A program made the position numbers and the translations under genes. Positions 49,280-64,000 of a stretch of DNA of 64,000 nucleotides are shown here, one piece after another. How positions within the stretch are numbered: the stretch's first letter is position 1; every line of letters begins with the position of its first letter. This stretch comes from Microbacterium suwonense. GTDB lineage: Bacteria; Actinomycetota; Actinomycetes; Actinomycetales; Microbacteriaceae. The notes beneath the pieces were generated by a model. It had not been told where the DNA came from, did no database searches, and worked only from the letters and a program-made list of their open reading frames with translations. Location: contig NZ_AP027728.1 of NCBI RefSeq assembly GCF_030296555.1, positions 1,116,001 to 1,180,000 of the forward strand, given 5' to 3'.

Positions 49280-51982
49280 TCAGCTGAGCAGCACACGACG
49301 CGGCTTCCTCCAGCCTGCACGCTCCATGCGCGGTCGGCATGCAGCTGCGCGTAGGGCGGCAGCTCCCGCACGCCGGCGAGCTGACGAAGCTCGCTCGCGC
49401 ACTCTGCTGCGACCACCAGCTCCCCCGCCGTGCGGATGCCCTGCAGCGCCGCCCACTGCGCGCGCCACTCCTCCGGGTCGCCGACGATGATGATCCTGTC
49501 TCCGGCATCTGCCACGTTCGACGCTGTGCTCGCCTCGGCGAGCGAGACGACCCTGTGGTCAGGATGCGCGCCGGCGAGCACCGCCCGCGTGGCCTGCACC
49601 GCCGGGGTGATGATGCCGGCTCTCGGGCGAGAGGGAGACCACACCGCTCCGCTCACGCTCGATGGCGCGCTGCCGGATGCTTCCGGCAGGCACAGCTGCA
49701 CCTCGCGCCCGTCCAGCCAGGCTCGGCCTGCCGGACGGTTCCGGTCGAATGCGGCGGGCTCCCCGCCCGCTGCGATGTGCTCGACCTTGCTGGTCAGCCG
49801 GAGCAGAGCCCGTCTGGGCAGCGCGTCGATCAGCCTGCCCAGGGGGCCGGAGACGCGAGACAGCGTGATCGCGGTGATCGCAGGTGAGCGCACGATGCTC
49901 TCCCACCTGCTCAGGAACAGCTGCGCGTATTCGGGCGGGAATCGTGCGGTGAGCACGTCCAGGTCGTCGCACAGCACGGGACCGTGTGATCCGGTGGAGA
50001 GCTCGGCGACGGCGTCCCATGCCTGCTCCGGATCGGCAGGGATCATGACCGCATCGTCGAGTTGACCACGCAGCAGCTGCAGCGCCGAGGTCTTGCCGGC
50101 CCCCGGTCCGCCGATGATCGCGAGCCCCTCCCCATCTCCGAGCCGCACCCAGGGCTGTCGCTGCTGCTCCGGCTCATCCGCACGGCCGAGCAGCACTGAG
50201 GCATCCGTGCCGACGCGTTCCACCGACGCCACGTCGGGCAACGCAAGGCGTGTGGGCAGGGGTGGAAGCCACGGGCTGGGCTGGGAGCCGCTTCCGACCC
50301 ACCTGCTCTGCACCTCGGCGAGGTCCGTCTCGGCGGTGAGCGCGACGCGCACCGCCGAGGCCGCGCCGTCCCGCGGCCGCCGCACGTAGGCGAGCCCACG
50401 AGACTCCGCCCCTCCCGGCAGCTCGGCCGCCGCATCCGAGCCGATCACGAAGCGGCTCTCGGCGGTCTCGGCCACACGCAGGCTGAGGCGCAGCGGGCAG
50501 TTGGCCGCAAGGGCGTCGCGGATGATGCCGCTCGCCCGCTGAGTGCCCAGCACGAGGTGCATGCCCAATGCCCGTCCCCGGGCTGCGACGTCGGTGAAGA
50601 TCGCCCCCAGGTCAGGATGCTCCTGCAGCAGCGCGGCGAACTCGTCCACGACGATCACCAGCCTGGCCAGCGATGGGCACTCGCTGACATCGCGCACGCC
50701 GGTGCGGGCCAGCTCGGCCTCGCGACGGCGCAGCTCCGCGGTGAGGCTGCCGACTCCCCGACGTGCCCCATCGGCATCCAGGTCCGTGATCACCGCGACG
50801 ACGTGCGGCAGCCGCCGGAGGGGTCGAAGGCCGTGCCGCCCTTGAAGTCGACCAGCACGAAGGCCAGCTCCTGCGGGGAGTGCACCGCTGCCAGACCGGC
50901 GACCCAGCTGGTGAGCAGCTCGCTCTTGCCCGTCCCCGTCATCCCGGTCACGATCGCGTGCGGCCCATCCTCCACCAGGTCCACGGTCATGTCGCCGCGT
51001 TCCCCGCGCCCCAGCGAAGCCGCCAGTCCGTCGGCACTCACGGGGCTCAGGTCATCGAACCCGATCCGGTCTGGGATGCTCGTCTCCGCATCCGATCGTC
51101 CGGAGAGGTCTGCGCCGACGATCCGCGCCTGCTGCGCGGAGAGCGCCTCCGCAACGATCTCCCGCTCTCCTTCCGGCGTGCGCACCCGTGCCCTGCCGGG
51201 ATCGACACAGTCCACGACGGTCGTGATGCCGTCCGGCGGCTCCGTCCCCGGCCTGCGGACGCAGATGATCGCATCCGTGCGCAGCTCGCTCTCACCGATG
51301 CCGAGCCGGAAGGCCGCACGGCGACGTCCGGCATGCGGGAGCGCATCGAGCGCCCACTCCCCGATGCCGTCTCCGGCGAGGCCGAGCTGTGCCGGCGCGA
51401 AGCGCAGGCACAGCTGCACGACGATCGCCCGCGCCACCGCCCGGGCGACCGGGCTCGTCGCCCGGATGCAGATCCCCCGCCGATCGGCACCGCGACTGGC
51501 GCATCCTCCAACTGCTGAGCACGGGCCCTGAATGCTCGCGAGCGTTCGTCCTCACCCCCGCGCGCTTGAACCCGGCTGCCCCGCACACCCCGGCCGAGCA
51601 CGACGGTCGTGTGCCGATCCGGCGCATCGCTCCCCCGCAGCGGCGGCTCGAGCAGGCACTCCGCGGCTCCGGGCTCTCGCCGCCACATCGCAGCGTGCTC
51701 CTCGGCGTGCAGCTGCTCCAGCTCGGCCTCGGCACGCTGCCAGGCGGCATCCGTCTCGGCCTCCGCCCTGCGGCGCTCCCGCCCCCGCGTGCGCAGTCCG
51801 TCCAGGTACGACGCCACCAGCATCAGCGGCCCGAGGGCCGCGAAGCACAGGGCGAACAGCGACCCGGTGACCAGCCACAGTACGACACCGGCGATGATGG
51901 GGACGACGGCGGCCAGCAGCGGCAGCGGGGGCCGCCTGGCCTCAGCGGGTGCGGAGGGGAGGACGATGGTGGTGGCATCCAT
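49280..51982 (-). CDS. FtsK/SpoIIIE (EccC-like) ATPase (three frameshifts)
   Basis: About 901 residues after correction. Two N-terminal membrane helices (LLAAVVPIIAGVVLWLV; LFALCFAALGPLMLVASYL), a coiled charged linker, then an FtsK/SpoIIIE domain with Walker A GMTGTGKSELL and Walker B LVIVVDEFAALL, and a second ATPase domain with GGPGAGKTSAL. This two-ATPase form resembles EccC of type VII secretion more than the division protein FtsK. Breaks: 51474-51478, 50820-50823 and 49302-49303, each one base lost; the last restores KPRRVLLS and stop at 49280. ATG 51982; 51991 is an alternative. Confidence 0.82.
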
Positions 51983-52040
51983 GCGCACCATTCGATCGCA
52001 TCGTCACACCGCAGAACGCCCTGTCCACAGGCGGATCGCG

Positions 52041-52835
<795 letters not shown>

Positions 52836-52907
52836 GGGCCATCTCCGTCGAAGGGGCGGACGAGGAGGCGTCCGCAGGATACTGATCCATCGTAATGGAG
52901 CGGATGC

Positions 52908-53891
52908 TCACATCACCGACGCAGGATCGTCGGGGAGCGGGAACAGCCGGTCGATCTCGGCGAGGTCCCCGGCCGTCGGCGTCCAAGCCTCGGATGCAGC
53001 GGCATTCGCCTCGATCTGCGCGGGTGAGGTCGCACCGGCGATCACACTGGAGACCCCCGGCTGCGCGAGCAGCCAGCCAAAGGTGGCCTGCAGCATCGTG
53101 ATGCCGCGCTCATCGCAGAACGACTGGTATGCCTCCAGCGCGTCCCACGGTGCGTCCGACCAGATGTGCCGGCGGGTGTCCATGATGCGGCTGCCCTGCG
53201 GGCCGCCTTCGCGGGTGAACTTGCCGGTGAGCAGTCCGTTCTTCAGCGGGAAGTAGGGGAAGAAACCGAGGCCGTAACGGTTGACGGCGGGGAGCACCTC
53301 ACGCTCAGAACCGCGGGCCAGCAGCGAGTAGTGGTTCTGTGCTGACACGAACCGTCCGGTCGAACGTGCCCGGGCGGTGAACTCGGCCTCGGCGATCTGC
53401 CAGCCGTCGAAGTTCGAGTGGCCGTAGTAGCGGATCTTCCCCTCGTCGACGAGTTCGTCCAGTGCGTCGATCGTCTCGGCGATCGGCGTCTGCGGGTCGG
53501 GCAGATGCAGCTGGTACAGGTCGATCCAGTCGGTGCGCAGACGACGCAGCGAGTGCTCCACGGCCAGGCGCACGTAGCGTCGTGAACCGCGGCCGCCTGG
53601 GAAGTCGTATCCCATGTCGCGGTCGTGCCCGAACTTGGTCGCCAGCACCACCCGGTCGCGGCGTCCTTCGAGCACCTCGCCCATCAGCTCCTCGCTGCGG
53701 CCTGCGTCGGCACCGTACATGTCTGCGGTGTCGAAGAAGAACACCCCGTTCGCCAGCGCCGCATCGATCACGGCCCTGGTCCCGTCCAGCGTCTCGGTCA
53801 CCGTTCCGGCACGACCGAAGTTATTGCTTCCCAGGCCCGTGGCCGAGACCACGAGACCGGATGCGCCGACGCGGCGCTGCGAAGTTCCCAT
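52908..53891 (-). CDS. Aldo/keto reductase
   Basis: 327 residues. (alpha/beta)8 NADPH-dependent oxidoreductase: Asp and Tyr of the active site in FFDTADMYGADAGRSEELMGE, Lys in VVLATKFGHD, and His in DLYQLHLPDP. Belongs to the YghZ/Kv-beta-like group; natural substrate unknown. TACGGT lies 12 bases upstream of the ATG at 53891 (leaderless). The frame continues upstream over the next gene and must not be extended. Confidence 0.93.
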   Translation of the reverse strand: MGTSQRRVGASGLVVSATGLGSNNFGRAGTVTETLDGTRAVIDAALANGVFFFDTADMYGADAGRSEELMGEVLEGRRDRVVLATKFGHDRDMGYDFPGGRGSRRYVRLAVEHSLRRLRTDWIDLYQLHLPDPQTPIAETIDALDELVDEGKIRYYGHSNFDGWQIAEAEFTARARSTGRFVSAQNHYSLLARGSEREVLPAVNRYGLGFFPYFPLKNGLLTGKFTREGGPQGSRIMDTRRHIWSDAPWDALEAYQSFCDERGITMLQATFGWLLAQPGVSSVIAGATSPAQIEANAAASEAWTPTAGDLAEIDRLFPLPDDPASVM

Positions 53892-53920
53892 GCCTCCACC
53901 GTATCGAACCCGCAGACAGC

Positions 53921-53952
53921 AGGATGCCCCCGACCGAAGTCGGGGGCATCCT
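53921..53952 (-). terminator. Hairpin terminator with UUCG tetraloop
   Basis: 14-bp perfect arms (53921-53934 and 53939-53952). Read on the minus strand the loop is C-UUCG-G, the very stable tetraloop. It begins 8 bases after the stop at 53960. Confidence 0.85.
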
Positions 53953-53959
53953 GGAGATG

Positions 53960-54760
53960 TCACGCAGGCGGCTGCGTGGGATCGGCCGGCGGCTCGGCAT
54001 CCGGAGCGGCCGGTGGTGCCGGCGGCGTGGCGGGCGGCGGAACCGGGGCACCAGGCTGCGCGGGAGGAGCCGCAGGAGGCGGGACAGGCGCGCCGGGCTG
54101 CGCGGGAGGCGGAACCGGAGCACCGGGAGCAGCGTAGCCGGGCTGCTGCGGCTGGCCGTATCCGGGCTGGGGCTGGCCGGGAGCGCCGTAACCCTGCGGC
54201 GGGTAGCCACCCGGAGCGGGCGGCTGATATCCCTGCGGAGCGCCGTAACCGGGTGCGGGGGCCGCATTGTTGGGCTGCACGGGGATGCCGTCCCAGACCG
54301 TGCGGTCGGCGAGGAAGCTGTTGCCCGCCCAAGCGGCCGCCGGGATGCTGACGTTCCAGCGCGACGAGTCGAAGGCGAGGATGCCGAGCCAGACCGGCGC
54401 GACGAGGATGTACAGCACGATCCAGGCACCGTCCTTCTGCAGCTTCTGACCGATGCGGTAGGCGGCGAGGATGCCCATCACGCCGACTCCGATGCTGACG
54501 AGCCACCCGAGGACCGGGATCCAGGTCAGCAGAACGCCGAAGACCAGCCAGGGGCTGACATCGCCGAGTTTGAAGAAGATCATGATGTTGTAGAAAGGCA
54601 CCCAGGCCCGCCACTTGCCCTGCACGCCGGCCTTCTCGAAGATCTTCATCAAGAACCAGGCGGTGACGGCGTAGAGGATGGGACCGAGCAGGAGCAGGGG
54701 CAGCATCATAGCGAGGAGCCAGCCCGCGCCATACATGCCGTAGCCGTAGTCGTCGTACAT
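53960..54760 (-). CDS. DUF5684-like membrane protein with proline-rich tail
   Basis: 266 residues. N-terminal half has four membrane helices around FLMKIFEKAGVQGKWRAWVPFYNIMIFFKLG, a pattern of DUF5684 and signal-peptidase-I-associated membrane proteins of unknown role. The C-terminal ~100 residues are low-complexity Pro/Gly/Ala/Gln/Tyr repeats (GYPPQGYGAPG, PGAPVPPPA). ATG 54760 begins MYDDYGYGMYG; the longer frame lacks sense. Monocistronic with its own strong terminator. Confidence 0.78.
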   Translation of the reverse strand: MYDDYGYGMYGAGWLLAMMLPLLLLGPILYAVTAWFLMKIFEKAGVQGKWRAWVPFYNIMIFFKLGDVSPWLVFGVLLTWIPVLGWLVSIGVGVMGILAAYRIGQKLQKDGAWIVLYILVAPVWLGILAFDSSRWNVSIPAAAWAGNSFLADRTVWDGIPVQPNNAAPAPGYGAPQGYQPPAPGGYPPQGYGAPGQPQPGYGQPQQPGYAAPGAPVPPPAQPGAPVPPPAAPPAQPGAPVPPPATPPAPPAAPDAEPPADPTQPPA

Positions 54761-54882
54761 AAGACCCACGTTTCTCCGGTATCGGGGACGTATCTCGTCC
54801 TCCGTCGCGAAGCCGTAGCTGTCGCACACGTCATGCTATCGGCGTCCTTCCTGCCACGGCAATGGCAACGCCGCACCCCACC

Positions 54883-55632
54883 TCACTCGGCGACGACGAG
54901 TTCGAGCTCCCCGCAGTCGCTGGAGCGATCACCGGAGCGCAGCCGCACCCCGCTGTCCTGCGCCCAGCGCAGCAGGCTCGCACGGCTTCCGATCCGCGGA
55001 CGCGTTTCGGCCAGAGCTCGCACCAGCTCGCCCTTGGCCTTCTTGTTGAAGTGGTTCAGCGCACGCCCGGTCGCGGTGACGATGCGCACGTACGCCGAAG
55101 GCACGGATGCCGGGATCGGCCCCAGCGCCACATAGGCCTCGCTACGCAGATCCAGCAGAAAACCGCTCTGCGCCAGTGCGCCGCCGGTCGCCTCGGCCCA
55201 GTGCCGACGCAGCGACGGGAAGCCCGGCAGCGAGGTCCCTGCGGCCAGCCGATAGGCGGGGATGCGATCCAGCGCGCCGATCGGCCCGAAGGGCGCGGAG
55301 TGGATGAGTGCGTGAGCACCAAGCCACCGCCGAGCCGCCCGATCCAGGTTCAGGGCGTCGAGGGCGTCGTAGAGCACCCCGGTGTAGCGGTCGACGGCAG
55401 CCATCGTGGGCGCCGTCCTCAGCATCCGATTGTGCTCCACGTCCTGCGCCTGACGCTCGCTGAGCTTCAGGACCCGCCGCGCGAGAGCCCGATCCTCGGA
55501 CAGCGCCACGAGCGCATCGACGAGAGCCTCACGCTGCGGTGCGAGTGAGGGCAGCGCCAGGGCCGCGATCTCCAGTGGACGATCGAGCCCGCCGGGGCGC
55601 TTGGTCTCGGAGGGAGGCAGCAGGATCTTCAT
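54883..55632 (-). CDS. yaaA: YaaA family peroxide stress protein
   Basis: 249 residues. DUF328: begins MKILLPPSETK, followed by the helical middle and GFPSLRRHWAEA and ALNHFNKKAKGELVRAL near the end. E. coli YaaA lowers free iron after peroxide stress. It binds DNA in some reports; function in actinobacteria is not established. ATG at 55632. Follows the ATP synthase terminator. Confidence 0.92.
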   Translation of the reverse strand: MKILLPPSETKRPGGLDRPLEIAALALPSLAPQREALVDALVALSEDRALARRVLKLSERQAQDVEHNRMLRTAPTMAAVDRYTGVLYDALDALNLDRAARRWLGAHALIHSAPFGPIGALDRIPAYRLAAGTSLPGFPSLRRHWAEATGGALAQSGFLLDLRSEAYVALGPIPASVPSAYVRIVTATGRALNHFNKKAKGELVRALAETRPRIGSRASLLRWAQDSGVRLRSGDRSSDCGELELVVAE

Positions 55633-55660
55633 GGGCTCCACATCGGCTTCATGCACAGAC

Positions 55661-55708
55661 GAAAGCGCCCGCCCGGCCGGTGCTCGCGCACACGGCCGAA
55701 GCGGACGC
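55661..55708 (-). terminator. Terminator of the ATP synthase operon
   Basis: Imperfect stem with perfect CGGCCG/CGGCCG core (55674-55679 with 55693-55698), CCG/CGG and GCG/CGC pairs below it, followed on the minus strand by CTTTCGTC. Starts 16 bases after the atpC stop. Confidence 0.6.
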
Positions 55709-55723
55709 CTCGATGAAACGGTG

Positions 55724-55984
55724 TCAGGCGACCAGTGCGGCGTTTCCGGCGACGATGGTCAGGTTGTCGCCCTCCATCGAGAGAAAGCCGTCCTGCGCGT
55801 TGGCCAGCACCTTGGTGCCGTCGGTCTGGGTGATCCGGACCTGTCCCTCGGCGAGGATGGCCAGCACCGGCTCGTGACCGGCCATGAAGCCGATCTCGCC
55901 CTCGACGGTCTTGGCGATGACGAGCGTCGCTTCTCCCGTCCAGACCTCCGCATCCGCGGAGACGAGGCTGACGTGCAGAGCCAT
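55724..55984 (-). CDS. atpC: ATP synthase epsilon subunit
   Basis: 86 residues: beta-sandwich domain only (ALHVSLVSADAEVWTGEATLV, EGEIGFMAGHEPVLAIL). The C-terminal helical hairpin of E. coli epsilon is absent, as in other Microbacteriaceae. It is the inhibitory subunit of F1 in family terms. ATG 55984, 2 bases after the atpD stop. Confidence 0.95.
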   Translation of the reverse strand: MALHVSLVSADAEVWTGEATLVIAKTVEGEIGFMAGHEPVLAILAEGQVRITQTDGTKVLANAQDGFLSMEGDNLTIVAGNAALVA

Positions 55985-55986
55985 GG

Positions 55987-58363
<2,377 letters not shown>

Positions 58364-58382
58364 GAATCAGTACCTCACGCGG

Positions 58383-60023
<1,641 letters not shown>

Positions 60024-60074
60024 TGTCTTCCCTTTGTGTGTCTGGGTGTGCGCGGTTCCCCGCGTCAGTCTGTG

Positions 60075-60863
60075 TCAGCTCGCGAGCTTCTGTCGAAGCT
60101 CGGCGAGACGGGCGGAGATGCTGCCGTCGATGACGTCGTCGGCGATCTGCACGCGCAGTCCACCGACGACCTCGGGGTCGATCACCTGGTTCACGGAGAT
60201 CTCTCCCCCATAGCGGCGCGCCAGAGCATCACGAAGGCGTGCCTCCTGTGCAGCGGCGATCGGCGCGGCCGTGAACACGGTCGCGACCGTGCGCCCGTCC
60301 TGCGACGAGACGATGTCGATCGCACGGCCGAGCAGCTGGCGAACCCGGCGCTCACGCGGCAGGCTCACCAGGGAGGCGGCGATCAGCACGGTGGCGGGAG
60401 CCGCCGACGAGCCGAGCACCTTCTCGACCAGCTCAGCCTTTGCCGAGTCGCCGCCGAGGCGTCCGCCCAGGGCGAGCTCGAACTCGGGGTTGGCCGCGAC
60501 GATACGGGAGAAGCCGAACAGCTCGCCTGCCACATCGTCCTTCGCTGAGGCGACGGCCGCCGCACGGATCGCGAGCTCTTCGACGCCGTCGACGAGATCG
60601 GACGCACGGGACCAGCGCTGTGCGGACACCGTGGTCAGCAGCGCGCGCACCGGGGCGGATGCTCCGGAGAACACGCTGGCGACCAGCGCTGCGCGTGCCT
60701 GAGCAGGCGCCGTGGGATCGGCGAGCGCGCCGCTCAGCTGGGCCGACTCCCCGAGCGTGCGGACGGCCGCGAACAGCTCGGCCGCACTGTCGAGGGTGAG
60801 GCCCGACGTCGCAGCCAGTGCCTCCGTCGATGCCGCGAGTGCCTGAGTGGTCGCGCTGCCCAT
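60075..60863 (-). CDS. atpH: ATP synthase delta subunit
   Basis: 262 residues, longer than the ~180 of E. coli, as expected in actinobacteria. Helical N-terminal domain, and the C-terminal signature of delta (AAPIAAAQEARLRDALARRYGGEISVNQVIDPEVVGGLRVQIADDVIDGS). Joins F1 to the b stalk. The ATG overlaps the atpF stop (TAATG). Confidence 0.95.
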   Translation of the reverse strand: MGSATTQALAASTEALAATSGLTLDSAAELFAAVRTLGESAQLSGALADPTAPAQARAALVASVFSGASAPVRALLTTVSAQRWSRASDLVDGVEELAIRAAAVASAKDDVAGELFGFSRIVAANPEFELALGGRLGGDSAKAELVEKVLGSSAAPATVLIAASLVSLPRERRVRQLLGRAIDIVSSQDGRTVATVFTAAPIAAAQEARLRDALARRYGGEISVNQVIDPEVVGGLRVQIADDVIDGSISARLAELRQKLAS

Positions 60864-61396
60864 TACTTGGCCTTCTCGAGGTCGGCCAGGAAGCGGTCCA
60901 CGACGGCCGTCGCCCGCGCGTCATCGCTGAGGGTCTCCCCCACCACTCCGCCGGCGAGGTCGATCGCCAGCGTGCCGACCTCACTGCGCAGGGAGACGAG
61001 CGCGGCCTGGCGCTCGGCTTCGATCTGCGTGTGCGCCGCGCTGGTGATGCGGTTCGCCTCGGTGGTCGCAGCGGTCTTGGCCTCTGCGACGATCTTCTTG
61101 CCGTCCTCACGGGCGGCCTCGCGGATCTCACCGGCCTCGGTGCGTGCCTCGGCGAGCTGGCGGGTGTACTCCTCCAGCGCGGCCTCAGCCTGCTTCTGTG
61201 CTTCGTCGGCCTTGGCGATGTTGCCCTCGATGGCCGCAGCGCGCTCGTCGAGCATGGCTGTCAGCTTCGGGATGGCGACCTTCCACAGCACCACGAGGAT
61301 GATGACGAAGCAGATCGCCGACCAGAAGATGTCGTACGGCTGCGGGATGAGCGGACTCTGAGCCTCTTCCGCAGCAGTGACAAGAGCGTTCAGCAT
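60863..61396 (-). CDS. atpF: ATP synthase b subunit
   Basis: 177 residues. One N-terminal membrane helix (YDIFWSAICFVIILVVLWKVAI), then a long Ala/Glu/Arg-rich helix forming the peripheral stalk (EAQKQAEAALEEYTRQLAEA). ATG 61396. Typical length. Confidence 0.96.
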   Translation of the reverse strand: MLNALVTAAEEAQSPLIPQPYDIFWSAICFVIILVVLWKVAIPKLTAMLDERAAAIEGNIAKADEAQKQAEAALEEYTRQLAEARTEAGEIREAAREDGKKIVAEAKTAATTEANRITSAAHTQIEAERQAALVSLRSEVGTLAIDLAGGVVGETLSDDARATAVVDRFLADLEKAK

Positions 61397-61424
61397 CCTG
61401 TCTCCTTACCTGTCGGAAGACGGA

Positions 61425-62515
<1,091 letters not shown>

Positions 62516-62658
62516 CGTTGCGGCTCCAGCTTCGTAGCGCCGGAGATCGACCGACGCGAAAGGGACAGATGACCGTCAACCGCGGCGACACCGTGACCTG
62601 CGAAGATCACCACACAACCGGCGGGGACGGAACCAGCTTAGCAAACCCTGAGCGTCGC

Positions 62659-63126
62659 TCAGGACGGATCCTCGTCCTCCACCTGGGTCGGCAGCTCGAT
62701 GTCGCTGACGTTCGGCAGCCGCATCCGCATGATCACCAGCGCGTCCACGATGAGCGAGACGACCACGCCGGCGATGATCGAGACGAACAGCACCTTCGGC
62801 GCCACCCACGACTGGCCGCCGAGGATGAACATCAGCACGAAGAACACGCCGATCTTGACCAGCCAGCCGCCGAGCACGATCGCGAAGAAGAACTGCACGT
62901 ACAGCGGATCGCCGAACCAGCGGTTGGCGAACAGGATGCTTCCCGCGGTGATGCCGAGGAAGACGAAGGACAGCAGCACGCCGATCAGGCCGCTCCACAG
63001 TCCCTCGACGCCGGCGACCGCGAAGCCGATGCCGGCCGCGATCAGGGCGAGGACGCCGGCGGCCACGGCCGACCAGATCAGCGTGCGTCGCAGGATGGGC
63101 GTGCTGGAGACGGGGCTCGGGGTCAT
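62659..63126 (-). CDS. AtpI-like small membrane protein
   Basis: 155 residues with four membrane helices: LIWSAVAAGVLALIAAGIGFAVAG, LIGVLLSFVFLGITAG, VQFFFAIVLGGWLVKIGVFFVLMFIL, VLFVSIIAGVVVSLIVDALVI. Place between a MraY/WecA-type gene and atpB, and fold, match the ATP synthase subunit I position, so AtpI-like is inferred; sequence identity is not decisive. ATG overlaps the upstream gene (ATGA). The acidic tail ends in DEDPS. Confidence 0.8.
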   Translation of the reverse strand: MTPSPVSSTPILRRTLIWSAVAAGVLALIAAGIGFAVAGVEGLWSGLIGVLLSFVFLGITAGSILFANRWFGDPLYVQFFFAIVLGGWLVKIGVFFVLMFILGGQSWVAPKVLFVSIIAGVVVSLIVDALVIMRMRLPNVSDIELPTQVEDEDPS

Positions 63127-64000
63127 CGGTGCTCCATGGTGCTCGAGTCTGCGGTCTTCGCAGGGGTGGTGGTCTCTACGGGGGTGGTGGTCGGTCCGGG
63201 AGCCGTGGTCGGGGCGGTTTCAACGGGAGGTCCGGGGCGGCGGTGCGAGGGCATCAGCGTGACCACCAGGCAGGCGGCGCTGCCGACCACGCCGAACACG
63301 ACGCCCACCATGTAGCCGCCCGGCCAATCCTGACGCGTCGCGATGTACATCAACAGCACGGCCAGCGAGATCACGGCGGTCCAGGCGTAGAACACCAGCA
63401 CGGCGTCACGGTCGCGATGGCCGAGATCCAGCATCCGATGATGCAGATGCTTGCGGTCCGGGGCGAACGGCGACTTGCCCGCCCGCATGCGGCGGAACAC
63501 CGCCAGACCGAAGTCCAGCAGCGGCAGCATGACGATCACCAGCGGCAGCACGATCGGGATGAAGGCGCCCAGCAGCTGCGAGCGGCCGAACCGCTCAGGG
63601 TCGAAGGCGTTGACGTCGCCCTGCGTGGTCACCGCGATGGCCGAGGTGGCCATCAGCAGCCCGAGCACAAGCGCGCCGGAGTCGCCCATGAACAGCTTCG
63701 CGGGACTCCAGTTGAACGGCAGGAAGCCCACGCAGGCGCCGATCAGGACCGCGGCGAGGAAGGTCGCCAGATTGAAGTAGCTGGTGGCGCCGGAGTCGCG
63801 CGTGAGGATGTAGGAGTACACGAAGAAGATGCCGTTGGCGATCAGGCACACCCCGGCGACCAGCCCGTCGAGGCCGTCGATGAAGTTCACCGCGTTCATG
63901 ACCACGACGATCGCGAGCATCGTGATCGAGATGCTCACCCAGGGCGAGACGAGGATCATGTCGCCGACCGGAAGGAGAGCACCTGCAGTCCCCCGCCGGC
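63123..64000 (-). CDS. MraY/WecA-family glycosyl-1-phosphate transferase, N-terminus cut
   Basis: At least 292 residues; the start is beyond the window, as the frame continues in AGALLPVGDMILVSPWVS. Core motifs NAVNFIDGLDGLVAG, FMGDSGALVLG and HLHHRMLDLGH (the HIHHRL-type motif of WecA/TagO). Transfers a sugar 1-phosphate to undecaprenyl phosphate to begin a wall polymer. The C-terminal ~40 residues are a Pro/Thr-rich tail (TTAPGPTTTPVETTTP). As TagO/WecA genes often do in actinobacteria, it leads into the atp operon. Confidence 0.9.
   Translation of the reverse strand, partial: RRGTAGALLPVGDMILVSPWVSISITMLAIVVVMNAVNFIDGLDGLVAGVCLIANGIFFVYSYILTRDSGATSYFNLATFLAAVLIGACVGFLPFNWSPAKLFMGDSGALVLGLLMATSAIAVTTQGDVNAFDPERFGRSQLLGAFIPIVLPLVIVMLPLLDFGLAVFRRMRAGKSPFAPDRKHLHHRMLDLGHRDRDAVLVFYAWTAVISLAVLLMYIATRQDWPGGYMVGVVFGVVGSAACLVVTLMPSHRRPGPPVETAPTTAPGPTTTPVETTTPAKTADSSTMEHR

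Noticed and set aside
47683..50793. Open frame of 1036 codons on the minus strand
   Set aside because: Only its first part is the FtsK/EccC-like protein; the rest runs antisense through the asparaginase gene and into OsmC after a frameshift. High GC removes stop codons from shadow frames.
62647..62663. CCTGAGC-GTC-GCTCAGG hairpin at the end of the AtpI-like gene
   Set aside because: Short arms, overlaps the stop codon and has no U tract; too weak to call a terminator.

Overview
The window is a stretch of high-GC actinobacterial chromosome. Protein sequences, gene order and signals fit Microbacteriaceae, most likely Microbacterium or a close relative; this assignment is from recall, with no database search. 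It is gene-dense and mostly housekeeping: about 60 genes, no gap above 300 bases (largest about 235), and no tRNA, rRNA, CRISPR array, insertion sequence or prophage seen.

Layout. 1-4 kb: tail of an acyltransferase, then the efeUOB iron-uptake operon behind a perfect palindrome. 4-13 kb: a 2-oxoglutarate oxygenase, rpsO, an MFS exporter, YceI, an FKBP isomerase, a PrsW-type protease, a fumarylacetoacetase-family enzyme, aspartate ammonia-lyase and a phosphoesterase. 13-21 kb: phosphate transporter with a small partner, oligopeptidase B, phosphofructokinase, a SNF2 helicase. 21-32 kb: translation block (ribF, truB, rbfA, infB, ylxR, nusA, proS) with mutY inserted on the opposite strand. 32-46 kb: RNB ribonuclease, a GntR-controlled membrane protein, alanyl-tRNA editing protein, and the isoprenoid/site-2-protease set ispG, rseP, dxr, split by plus-strand insertions that hold a tryptophan-attenuated anthranilate-synthase-like gene, a YcnI copper protein and a MurE-like ligase. 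46-56 kb: lipoprotein FKBP, acyltransferase, OsmC, asparaginase, an FtsK/EccC-like ATPase, PP2C phosphatase, aldo/keto reductase, a membrane protein, YaaA. 56-64 kb: complete F-type ATP synthase operon atpBEFHAGDC, preceded by an AtpI-like protein and a MraY/WecA-type transferase cut by the window end.

The most important property for any user is that 17 genes, many expected to be essential (infB, proS, atpG, ribF), carry 22 frameshifts, nearly all explained by loss of one base in a short G/C run and often at a GG(G)AG context. These look like sequencing or consensus errors. I annotate each gene over its full extent and give the break point.

Regulatory signals seen directly: 19 genes have a TANNNT-like hexamer exactly 12 bases before the start codon (leaderless transcripts); a textbook Trp leader-peptide attenuator; two mutually exclusive hairpins in front of infB; an operator over a GntR operon promoter; an inverted repeat over the proS promoter; and several long coaxial palindromes at gene ends. 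I found no clearly new multi-gene system; the best candidates for something undescribed are the infB leader, the attenuated anthranilate-synthase-like gene and the unusual MurE-like ligase.
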